Positions 14,380 through 21,968 of a stretch of 40,609 nt of DNA are shown piece after piece. The stretch is from the IMG/VR virus record IMGVR_UViG_3300006802_000202, positions 1 through 40,609 of that record; one strand, given 5' to 3'. The position numbers were made by a program, and so were the translations under genes. Under the pieces are notes generated by a model, which made no database searches, was not told where the DNA came from, and saw only the letters and a list, made by a program, of their open reading frames with translations. Origin of the DNA: a virus. How positions within the stretch are numbered: position 1 is the stretch's first letter; every line of letters begins with the position of its first letter.

Positions 14380-15650
14380 TGGCTGAAAAAATTAAAGATA
14401 TTAAAGACGCTTACGCCTCTAATTTTATTTGTACATTTCCTAATCTAATAAACACAACAGGTAAAGGTAATAGACTTGATGTAGCCACAAATCTTTTAAA
14501 CGAAACTAACATAAATGAAGTGAGCATGACAGAAAGTCTGCTTACTCCTGGACTACAAACTAGCGTTGTTATTCAAAGCAGAGTTAATTCTGATCTATAT
14601 AAAAATTTGGACCTATTTTATAATCAACCAATATCTATAGAAGCTCGAAGAGATATTTTAGAAACATTCGAGCTAAAATCTATAATGAGAACGCAGCAAA
14701 TTGTTTATAGATTGAGCGATAGACGCAGAATCAATTATGATCTAGAGCAATTCACTTTACATGCCTGTGACCAAACGCTTATAAAAGATGCACAAACATA
14801 TGTTAAAGCTGAGTGGAAATGTACAACACCTAGTGATATCGTTTCTGATATTTTGAATAATTGTATCAGCCCTTTGAGTGTTAATATAGAACCTTCTTCG
14901 CCTGGTAGAGACTTTACAGCGGAAAATTCCCATCCTTTCCAAGCAATACGCAAATTGGCTGAAATGGCCAGTGCAACGACAGGACCAAATGCTAAACAAG
15001 ACCCTTCTTTTTTACATTTTATGACATACCAAGATAATATCGGAAATGATGTACCTACACACCATTTTAGATCCTTAACTGCATTGGCATTACAGGATAA
15101 AACTATGAAATTTGTCTATAATGATAAATTTAGTAGCGCAACAAATTATTATAGTCCTTTTGATATAATGGATTACAGATTTCCATGTGATTTCGATATG
15201 ATATCCGATCTATTAAATGGCTTCGATACTGATGGTAATTTTACAAGTGCTATGAATGTTGTTCAGCCTATTATATCTGGTCTTTCAGTTTTTAATATAA
15301 CTAGTTTAGGTGGATGTGGTACTACGCCCTTTACAGCTATGACCAATTCTCCAGAAGATCAAGACGGATGTTCTCTAGCTAATGAAACTTGGCTACTTAA
15401 AAGAAAATCGAAAGTTGCTTTGATCGATCAAGATAAAATTGCATTAAGATTGACTGTTCCTTTCAATCCTGAGCTAAATGTAGGTAGAGTTATTGATGTG
15501 AATTTCAATTATAAACCTGATGCAGGAAGAAGTGCCTATGGATCAGGAGAATATCTAATCGTAAATATGACACATAATATTAAAGTTGGTGGTCTAGGAG
15601 TCACAGTAATGGATTGTGTAGCAAAAACGGTAGCGGCGGGTAAAGTATAA
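14379..15650 (+). CDS. 27: gp27-like central baseplate hub protein
   Basis: The protein has 423 residues (T4 gp27: 391). Hub features are the tube-like domains at the start (NEVSMTESLLTPGLQTSVVI), the FTAENSHPFQAIRKLAEMA helix typical of gp27/gpD hubs, and the end YLIVNMTHNIKVGGLGVTVM. A trimer of gp27 forms the channel that joins the tube to the spike. It is fused by one-base overlaps to gene 53 and to the OB-fold spike gene, so the three are coupled in translation. Confidence 0.85.
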   Translation: MAEKIKDIKDAYASNFICTFPNLINTTGKGNRLDVATNLLNETNINEVSMTESLLTPGLQTSVVIQSRVNSDLYKNLDLFYNQPISIEARRDILETFELKSIMRTQQIVYRLSDRRRINYDLEQFTLHACDQTLIKDAQTYVKAEWKCTTPSDIVSDILNNCISPLSVNIEPSSPGRDFTAENSHPFQAIRKLAEMASATTGPNAKQDPSFLHFMTYQDNIGNDVPTHHFRSLTALALQDKTMKFVYNDKFSSATNYYSPFDIMDYRFPCDFDMISDLLNGFDTDGNFTSAMNVVQPIISGLSVFNITSLGGCGTTPFTAMTNSPEDQDGCSLANETWLLKRKSKVALIDQDKIALRLTVPFNPELNVGRVIDVNFNYKPDAGRSAYGSGEYLIVNMTHNIKVGGLGVTVMDCVAKTVAAGKV

Positions 15651-16744
15651 TGTCTATTGAACCCAGAGTCGGTGTTATTGTTGATAAAAAAGTTTTTCCA
15701 GATGGTCAAATACTCCATAAAGTTTTCGTTCCAACTTTACACAAAAGCATCGAAAATTTACCTTTTATACCATCGTCTTTTACACCAGCCGAAGCATCTT
15801 CAAAAACAAACTATGGAGCAATGGACAAAGGCTCTTGGGTTACTGTAACACAAAATAAAGGTGAAGAAAATACAGGATACGGAACTATTACAGGAGTTTA
15901 TCAAAACAGAATTGATGATCCTGAATTAACAGGAAATATCAGTCTTAAATCTCTTTGGGCAAAATTTTTGAATGAGGTTCGCGATAATGTAAAGCGAGTT
16001 GAATCGTTATCAAAGGAGTCTGTTAATGGTGTTGAGCAATATATTATAAAGTCGGAAAAAGATTTTAGACTTAACGATTTTAGAGGATTTTCGGCTAGCC
16101 TGACAAAAGAACTATTTAACAAAATTAATATTTCTCAAATGAAGAATGTTCCGACAGCACTTCAATCTGTTAGCTCAATACTAGGTGCTTCGGCTTTATC
16201 TAACTTACCGGGAACATTATTTTCACTGGGCAATCTAAAGAATCTTTTGACCGATGACATTAGAAGAGAAATAAACAAAGTTTTACCTGCTAATCTACAG
16301 CAAGCATTAGATACCATATTAAATAATCTTGTTACTGTCGAAGGCGAAGGTAGAAGAGTTAATTTGCCTATACTTTTAGCAAATATAATCGAAGAGCTTA
16401 AGAATGTGAAGAACATAGGCGATTTGGAAAACTTACTCGATAAAATAATGAATGATAACACATTTGCTGGTACTGATCTATTAGACAAACTGGAACAAAT
16501 AATTTCTGGACCTTTTGGAGACATTAAATTACAAATTGATGCTTTTGGTAATATAACAGAAACTCTTTCGGATGCTGCTAATCAAGCATTATCTGCTTTT
16601 GGAGGTGTACTAAGTAGTCTACCAAGTGCATCAGGAAGTTTGTTTGATTCTATAGAGGATCTAGTAGGTATTATGAATACTATGAAGCTGTCTTCTGATT
16701 TGAAAAACACATTCGAAGAATTGAAAAAGGCACCCAAGGAATAA
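15650..16744 (+). CDS. 5: gp5-like spike protein, OB-fold domain without lysozyme
   Basis: The protein has 364 residues. Residues 5-90 form an OB-like domain (RVGVIVDKKV...HKVFVPTLHK...GSWVTVTQNK...GYGTITGVYQ), as at the N terminus of T4 gp5 and VgrG. The rest is helical, with Leu/Asn-rich segments (about 105-364) and no lysozyme active-site pattern and no beta-helix. T4 gp5 joins OB fold, lysozyme and beta-helix in one chain; here the beta-helix is the next gene and a hydrolase is encoded on the other strand. The helical tail may be a docking or trimerisation part. Confidence 0.75.
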   Translation: MSIEPRVGVIVDKKVFPDGQILHKVFVPTLHKSIENLPFIPSSFTPAEASSKTNYGAMDKGSWVTVTQNKGEENTGYGTITGVYQNRIDDPELTGNISLKSLWAKFLNEVRDNVKRVESLSKESVNGVEQYIIKSEKDFRLNDFRGFSASLTKELFNKINISQMKNVPTALQSVSSILGASALSNLPGTLFSLGNLKNLLTDDIRREINKVLPANLQQALDTILNNLVTVEGEGRRVNLPILLANIIEELKNVKNIGDLENLLDKIMNDNTFAGTDLLDKLEQIISGPFGDIKLQIDAFGNITETLSDAANQALSAFGGVLSSLPSASGSLFDSIEDLVGIMNTMKLSSDLKNTFEELKKAPKE

Positions 16745-16750
16745 TATAAT

Positions 16751-17347
16751 ATGGCAGAATCAAATGAAAATACTACACCTAAAATTGATGGTATAGAAAA
16801 CAATGAGATGAGTAAAGATCCGTCCAATAGAAATACTGTTTCTTATCCAGATGGATCTTTTATGAATTGGGATTTCACAGAAGGTAATGAACATGTTACC
16901 ATACAACATAAAACAGGATCATCAATTCAAATAACCTCTAACGGTTCTATGAAATTTGTTAGTGCGGCGGGCAAGATGGGTTTTGAAGTGAACGGCGAAG
17001 GTTATATTAGAGTGACAGGAGCATATAATATTGTCGTCGATGGTGGTGCTAGTATGAGGGTCAAAAATAATATGGACTGGTATGTTGGTGGAGATATGAA
17101 GGTGAAGGTAGAAGGCACAATGACAACGACCGCAAAAAATACCAACTTTGTTACAGCCGAAAAATTCGAAGTGGGGGCCAAAAAGACTTCTCTAGTTTCA
17201 ACCGACACATTAATAACAAGTGCTAACAAAACGCAATTATTGGCACTAGGCGATGTTGATGTAAAATCCACCGGCGGCGATACATTAATATCATCTTCTG
17301 CGGTCACTACAATTAAAGGTCCGACAAAGGTTGATATCAATCCATAG
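16751..17347 (+). CDS. Beta-helix spike protein (gp5 C-terminal domain type)
   Basis: The protein has 198 residues. After about 30 disordered residues it has TVSYPDGSFMNWDF, then short alternating strands with the VgrG/gp5C pattern of polar, Gly- and Val-rich repeats (SIQITSNGSMKFV, RVTGAYNIVVDGG, NMDWYVGGDMKVKVEG, LALGDVDVKSTGG). This would form the trimeric needle that pierces the outer membrane. It sits between the OB-fold spike gene and the PAAR gene, the natural order of a spike complex. It ends KVDINP. Confidence 0.85.
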   Translation: MAESNENTTPKIDGIENNEMSKDPSNRNTVSYPDGSFMNWDFTEGNEHVTIQHKTGSSIQITSNGSMKFVSAAGKMGFEVNGEGYIRVTGAYNIVVDGGASMRVKNNMDWYVGGDMKVKVEGTMTTTAKNTNFVTAEKFEVGAKKTSLVSTDTLITSANKTQLLALGDVDVKSTGGDTLISSSAVTTIKGPTKVDINP

Positions 17348-17355
17348 GAAGCAAT

Positions 17356-17661
17356 ATGCCAGGAGTACATAGAGACGGAGACAGTAGAATATGCGGAGCA
17401 GCAACCAAAGGAACAGGTAGTACTGTGTTGATTAATGGTAAGGTATGCGCCGTTGAAGGAGATTTATGTGATCATGGTCAAGGCGCACTAGAAGCATTAT
17501 ATGGATCCAAAAACGTTTATGTTGGAGGTAAACTTATTATCTGTGCTACTGGAGACATAGCAAAAGCCGATTCGCTTGAACACCTTCCCGGAGAAACCAA
17601 TCCTTTGGGACATTCAACTAATGTTATAGTTTATGGTGGCGCTGCGGGTGGTGGTTCATGA
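17356..17661 (+). CDS. PAAR spike-tip protein
   Basis: The 101-residue protein starts MPGVHRDGDSRICGA, the standard opening of phage PAAR proteins (T4 gp5.4 has this role). His5, Cys13, Cys31, Cys38 and His40 are candidate metal ligands for the iron or zinc site that sharpens the tip. Repeats of short strands (VLINGKVCAVEGD, NVYVGGKLIICATGD, TNVIVYGG) make the cone. It follows the beta-helix gene and overlaps the next gene by four bases. Confidence 0.92.
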   Translation: MPGVHRDGDSRICGAATKGTGSTVLINGKVCAVEGDLCDHGQGALEALYGSKNVYVGGKLIICATGDIAKADSLEHLPGETNPLGHSTNVIVYGGAAGGGS

Positions 17662-17993
17662 CACTATTAAAAGGAGAAACTGTTAGATCGGGAAACAATA
17701 CTGCTAGAGTAAAGAATTTATATGCGAATGGTCTTATTGTTCTGATGGATATAAATGGTACAATACAAGCAGGAACAACTATAACGGGCGATGATTCTGA
17801 AGAAACTATAACTTTGAGTGCATTTGAGATTAGTGATGCTTTTGATTTATATTATGACGAAGGTTCGATTAATGAGTATCTAGATAATTTAATCGTACAA
17901 GATAACGGAGCTTTCATAGCACAAGATGCACATTTTACTGGAAAAGATAGTCAAAATTATCAAATTACCAATTACATAATAACGGAAAATTAA
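17658..17993 (+). CDS. Small baseplate-region protein, unknown
   Basis: A 111-residue acidic, mainly beta protein, coupled to the PAAR gene by an ATGA overlap. It begins MTLLKGETVRSGNNTARVKN, then has VLMDINGTIQAGTTITGDDS, an SH3- or OB-like small barrel pattern, and an acidic second half (FDLYYDEGSINEYL). Its place after the spike tip suggests an accessory of the baseplate centre or a link to the following fibre-like gene. I do not recognise a family. Confidence 0.65.
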   Translation: MTLLKGETVRSGNNTARVKNLYANGLIVLMDINGTIQAGTTITGDDSEETITLSAFEISDAFDLYYDEGSINEYLDNLIVQDNGAFIAQDAHFTGKDSQNYQITNYIITEN

Positions 17994-17994
17994 A

Positions 17995-18747
17995 ATGCCT
18001 GTCGCAATTTCTAACTTAACAGCAACCTGGTCAAATAGCTCAATAACATATACTGGTATCGGTCTTAATATAGCAAATACAGGACATCATGCTAATAGTA
18101 GGGTTTTAGCCTTATCAGTTAATAATGTTGATATATTAAAAGTCGCTTCTAATGGTGACACAGTATTCGGTACTGTTCCAAATAGCATTACACTCAGAAC
18201 ACAATCAACTGGGTATACTGGTATTGAAATGAAGTCAAATACTGGTGGATATATTGATTTTGGTACAGAGGGTAGCGATTACTACGGTCGAATCATACAT
18301 AACAATTCGGCCAATACATTTAATATAACATTTTCAGGTTTAAATAGTGTATTGGGTATTGGTAAAGAAGGCGTAAGTATAAATGGCAATTTAACAAGCA
18401 ATAACATCACCAGTAATACGATTTCTGATTTAAAAGGTGAACTTCGAACGATTGTTGTAAATTCTCAAACTGACGCATATGTTCTTACGGCAAACGATTT
18501 TGGAAAACTGATTAGTATTACAACAGGAGGAGTAACTGTTCCTAATACAATATTTTCAGCAGGTCAATCAATAAGTGTTTATAATAACTCTGCTAGTGAA
18601 CAAATAATAGCAAATGCTGGAGACGTAACAATGTATTTTGCAGGCACCGCTAATACTAGCAGCAAAACTTTAGCTCAACGAGGTCTTTGTACTGTTGTTT
18701 GTGTCGGTGCTAATACTTTTGTTATTTCTGGATCAGGATTAACATAA
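17995..18747 (+). CDS. Fibre-like structural protein
   Basis: The protein has 250 residues rich in Asn, Ser, Thr and Gly with repeated short strands, for example LNIANTGHHANSRVLAL and GYIDFGTEGSDYYGRI, and NLTSNNITSNTISDL as a stalk-like link. The C-terminal part (VLTANDFGKLISITTGGVTVPN) resembles end domains of phage fibre and appendage proteins. No chaperone or catalytic motif is visible. It lies between the spike genes and gp25, where T4 has no fibre gene, so it may be a short baseplate appendage. Low sequence complexity limits certainty. Confidence 0.6.
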   Translation: MPVAISNLTATWSNSSITYTGIGLNIANTGHHANSRVLALSVNNVDILKVASNGDTVFGTVPNSITLRTQSTGYTGIEMKSNTGGYIDFGTEGSDYYGRIIHNNSANTFNITFSGLNSVLGIGKEGVSINGNLTSNNITSNTISDLKGELRTIVVNSQTDAYVLTANDFGKLISITTGGVTVPNTIFSAGQSISVYNNSASEQIIANAGDVTMYFAGTANTSSKTLAQRGLCTVVCVGANTFVISGSGLT

Positions 18748-18748
18748 T

Positions 18749-19426
18749 ATGTCAATGACGCAAATGATCTTTGCTTCATATAGAGTTTTGAACGCAATTT
18801 CTATTTCCTTGATAGCATCTCCAGCGGATATTACTACCGATCTTACAACCTATACATTTTCATCTCTAAATACAAGTTCTGTTTTATCTACAGATAGATT
18901 GGTAGCGGTTATACAAGCAGGAGAAACAACAGCAACTACCAGTTCTGTAACTATAGGCGGCAACTCAGCAAACATAGATGCTGATGTTAATTTCTCTTCT
19001 AAAATTGTTTTTGCTTCAATAACAGGATTTACTGGAGCAACGGCGTCGGTGGTAGTAACTTTTTCTTCTGGACAAGCTAGATGTAGATGTTCTTTGGTAA
19101 AATTATCTGGTTCCGATCCAATATCATTTTTTGACACCGGTTCAGCGTCTGCGGCCTCAGGCACTGGTTTAACTATGACCAATATGAATATTCCCGCAAA
19201 TGGCATAGCTTTGGTTGGTGACTATCATGGCACACAATCTACGACAACAGCGTGGTCAGCAGGAGATGTATCAATTTTGAGAGATGGTGACATTGAAGCT
19301 TTAAGCTTTGCTTCTTTTGGTTCTATACCTTATAGAACAACTGCTAGAACATCTCACACCGTTACAACAACTCACACAAATAGTACACAGCCTATATCAC
19401 TTGTTGGCGCTAGTTATGGATACTAA
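18749..19426 (+). CDS. Ser/Thr-rich virion protein, unknown
   Basis: A 225-residue protein, almost entirely beta by appearance, with many Ser, Thr and Ala residues (SSVTIGGNSANID, ASVVVTFSSGQARCRC) and ending SLVGASYGY. Such sequences often form jelly-roll or Ig-like domains in phage appendages. It begins one base after the preceding stop codon and is followed by the late promoter for gp25, so it is the last gene of the first baseplate unit. No specific family is recognised. Confidence 0.6.
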   Translation: MSMTQMIFASYRVLNAISISLIASPADITTDLTTYTFSSLNTSSVLSTDRLVAVIQAGETTATTSSVTIGGNSANIDADVNFSSKIVFASITGFTGATASVVVTFSSGQARCRCSLVKLSGSDPISFFDTGSASAASGTGLTMTNMNIPANGIALVGDYHGTQSTTTAWSAGDVSILRDGDIEALSFASFGSIPYRTTARTSHTVTTTHTNSTQPISLVGASYGY

Positions 19427-19450
19427 AGAATCTTAATCTCTATAAAATAT

Positions 19451-19458
19451 TATAAATA
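19451..19458 (+). promoter_or_regulatory. T4-type late promoter before gp25
   Basis: Exact TATAAATA in the 69-base gap, 38 bases before the gp25 ATG. The gap holds no other feature I can see. It would start the wedge unit gp25-gp6-gp7 again independently of the upstream operon. Confidence 0.8.
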
Positions 19459-19495
19459 TGTATGATACAATCAATATTGGAAAGAAGCAATAAAA

Positions 19496-19897
19496 ATGTC
19501 GCTTTCGACATCAAGAATAAGAGATTTTTCAGATTTAGATTTGGATTTCATAAAGCATCCTGTAACAAAGGATGTTAATAAGAAAACTGGACCAGATGCA
19601 GTAGCGAGAGCAATTCGCAATCTAATTCTAACTAATTACTATGATCGACCTTTTAGACCATCTATTGGATCTAACGCGCAAAGGTTGCTTTTTGAAAATA
19701 TCAATCCACTGACTTCAAATTTGCTAGAACAGAGTATAGCTCAAACAATAGAAAATTTTGAACCTAGAGCAAGACTAATTGGTGTTAAAGTAATTGCAGT
19801 TCCCGATAAAAATGGTTATGCCGCGAAAATAGCTTTCTATGTTAATAATAGACCTGAACCACTAGGCGTAACAGTTTTCCTAGAAAGGATAAGATAA
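19496..19897 (+). CDS. 25: gp25-like baseplate wedge protein
   Basis: The protein has 133 residues (T4 gp25: 132). It has the conserved features of the family that is also found in type VI secretion (TssE): AVARAIRNLILTNYYDRPF, RPSIGSNAQRLLFENI, and IAQTIENFEPRARLIGVKV. The EPR triplet is the signature of the group. gp25 binds gp6 and gp53 and contacts the first sheath ring. It is directly followed by gp6. Confidence 0.96.
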   Translation: MSLSTSRIRDFSDLDLDFIKHPVTKDVNKKTGPDAVARAIRNLILTNYYDRPFRPSIGSNAQRLLFENINPLTSNLLEQSIAQTIENFEPRARLIGVKVIAVPDKNGYAAKIAFYVNNRPEPLGVTVFLERIR

Positions 19898-19898
19898 A

Positions 19899-21968
19899 AT
19901 GGCTACGGCCAACACAGCATTAAGAATCGCAGAGTTAGATTTCGACTCTATAAAAACCAATCTCAAAGACTATTTGAGAAATCAATCAGAGTTTTCTGAT
20001 TATGACTTTGAAGGATCAGGTTTATCTGTTCTTCTTGATATATTAGCCTATAATACACACTATATGGGTTATTATCTCAATATGGTAGGTAACGAAATGT
20101 TTCTTGATACTGCCCAAATCAGGGCTTCAGTGCTTTCTCATGCAAAACATTTAGGATATCTGCCAAAAAGCAAAACAGGTTCTACAGCAACTGTTAATAT
20201 AAAAGTGACTCCCACTAATAGTGAAGATAATGTTTCGACCACTCTTGTATTAGGCAGAAATGTTAGATTTATTTCTGAACCTATAGATGGTATCAGTTAT
20301 GTATTTTCGACCACAGAAGCCAATACGGCAGTAAAAGCCAATAATTCATTTGATTTTAATAGTATACAATTAAAACAAGGTGAACCTGTTATACAACAGT
20401 ATTCGGCCAGATCAAATAGAAAATATAATATTCCTAGCGCAAATGTCGATATCTCCACAATTAGAGTGACAGTACAGGAATCTTCGACAAATACAAGCAC
20501 ACAAACATATACTCTAAATGAAGATATTACAGAAGTAACTTCAAATTCTGCCGTATATTTCCTAGAAGAAAATTCGGATGCAAACGGTTCTTATACTGTA
20601 TATTTTGGTGATGGTATTATCGGTAAGAAACCTGCTAACAATAATATTGTTATATTAAATTATCTTATTACATCCGGTGAAGCTTCAAATAAAGCGAACT
20701 CATTTACACTTATCGATTCTATTTCGGGTTATACAGGCAATGTTATCGTTACACCGGTTGCAGCCGCAGCCGCCGGTTCAGAAAAAGAATCAGTGGAGTC
20801 GATCAGGTTCAAGGCACCTTATTATTATACTACACAAAATAGAGCGGTAACTACTGAAGATTTTAAAACACTAATACTGAAAGATTATCCAAACATCGAT
20901 GCAGTTTCGGTTTGGCCAGGAGATCAAAATGATCCACCCATTTACGGTAAAGTTTTCGTATCTTTGAAACCAAAGGATGACTATTTTCTAACTATTCTAG
21001 AAAAAGAGAGAATAGAAAATGAAATAATAGCAAATAGAAGTGTATTAACAGTTTTCCCAGAAATAGTTGATCCAGACTACACATATCTACAGGTAAATGC
21101 ACTGGTCAATTACCATCCAGAACAAACTACACTTTCGCAAGCCGAACTGAAACAACTTATTCGTCAGTCAATACTAGATTATAGAGATTCGGACTTAAAA
21201 ACTTTTTCATCAACATTTAGAATTTCTAAATTACAAAAATATATTGACAATTCACATCCTTCAATTTTAGGATCAACCGCAACTATATTTGCTCAAAAAC
21301 GAGTTGAATTTTTTCCACTTCAAACAAAAAGCTATACAATAAATTTTGGTTTTCCTCTTTCTCGCGGCATTATAGAAAACAAGTTTTATATATTTCCCTC
21401 TTATACTGCACTCGATAGTGCAGGGACACCAAGAGAAGTTTATATAGAAGATACTCCAAATTCTATTACTGGTGTAGATTCTGTTGATATTGTTGACGGA
21501 GGTTTTGGCTATGAAGTTGCTCCAACAATAACTATTACGGGCGACGGAACAGGCGCAACCGCCACAGCAACTGTATTGAATGGTCGTATTACTAATGTGA
21601 GTATGACTAACAAAGGCGCAGATTATACTGTCGCCAATATAACTGTTACCAGTGAAATAGGAGCCGGCGCGGTACTACAACCAATTCTAGAGGCTAAACT
21701 AGGAAGACTCCGAGTCTTTTACTACAAGAGCAATGGTGAAAAAGTTATAATCAATTCAAACGTCGGAGAAATTGATTATAATACCGGCATAATAACTATT
21801 AATGGAATTACACCTCAAAGTGTTAATTCTTCTCGTTATATAGAAAATTATATTAGCTTTAATGCCGTACCTCTCAACAGTCTTATTACACCATTGAGAA
21901 ATAATATTCTTGACATAGACGAGAATGACGATTCTAGTATAAACATAACATTGGTACCCGAAACATAA
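19899..21968 (+). CDS. 6: gp6-like baseplate wedge protein
   Basis: The protein has 689 residues (T4 gp6: 660). The N-terminal LDILAYNTHYMGYYLNMVGN and FLDTAQIRASVLSHAKHLGY are hallmarks of the gp6/gpJ wedge family. A middle part (APYYYTTQNRAVTTEDFKTLI, NIDAVSVWPG) is the conserved core shared with P2 gpJ. At about 525-590 it contains a Gly-rich beta unit (VDGGFGYEVAPTITITGDG, TNKGADY) absent in T4 gp6. gp6 dimers form the iris ring of the baseplate. It overlaps the gp7 start by one base. Confidence 0.94.
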   Translation: MATANTALRIAELDFDSIKTNLKDYLRNQSEFSDYDFEGSGLSVLLDILAYNTHYMGYYLNMVGNEMFLDTAQIRASVLSHAKHLGYLPKSKTGSTATVNIKVTPTNSEDNVSTTLVLGRNVRFISEPIDGISYVFSTTEANTAVKANNSFDFNSIQLKQGEPVIQQYSARSNRKYNIPSANVDISTIRVTVQESSTNTSTQTYTLNEDITEVTSNSAVYFLEENSDANGSYTVYFGDGIIGKKPANNNIVILNYLITSGEASNKANSFTLIDSISGYTGNVIVTPVAAAAAGSEKESVESIRFKAPYYYTTQNRAVTTEDFKTLILKDYPNIDAVSVWPGDQNDPPIYGKVFVSLKPKDDYFLTILEKERIENEIIANRSVLTVFPEIVDPDYTYLQVNALVNYHPEQTTLSQAELKQLIRQSILDYRDSDLKTFSSTFRISKLQKYIDNSHPSILGSTATIFAQKRVEFFPLQTKSYTINFGFPLSRGIIENKFYIFPSYTALDSAGTPREVYIEDTPNSITGVDSVDIVDGGFGYEVAPTITITGDGTGATATATVLNGRITNVSMTNKGADYTVANITVTSEIGAGAVLQPILEAKLGRLRVFYYKSNGEKVIINSNVGEIDYNTGIITINGITPQSVNSSRYIENYISFNAVPLNSLITPLRNNILDIDENDDSSINITLVPET

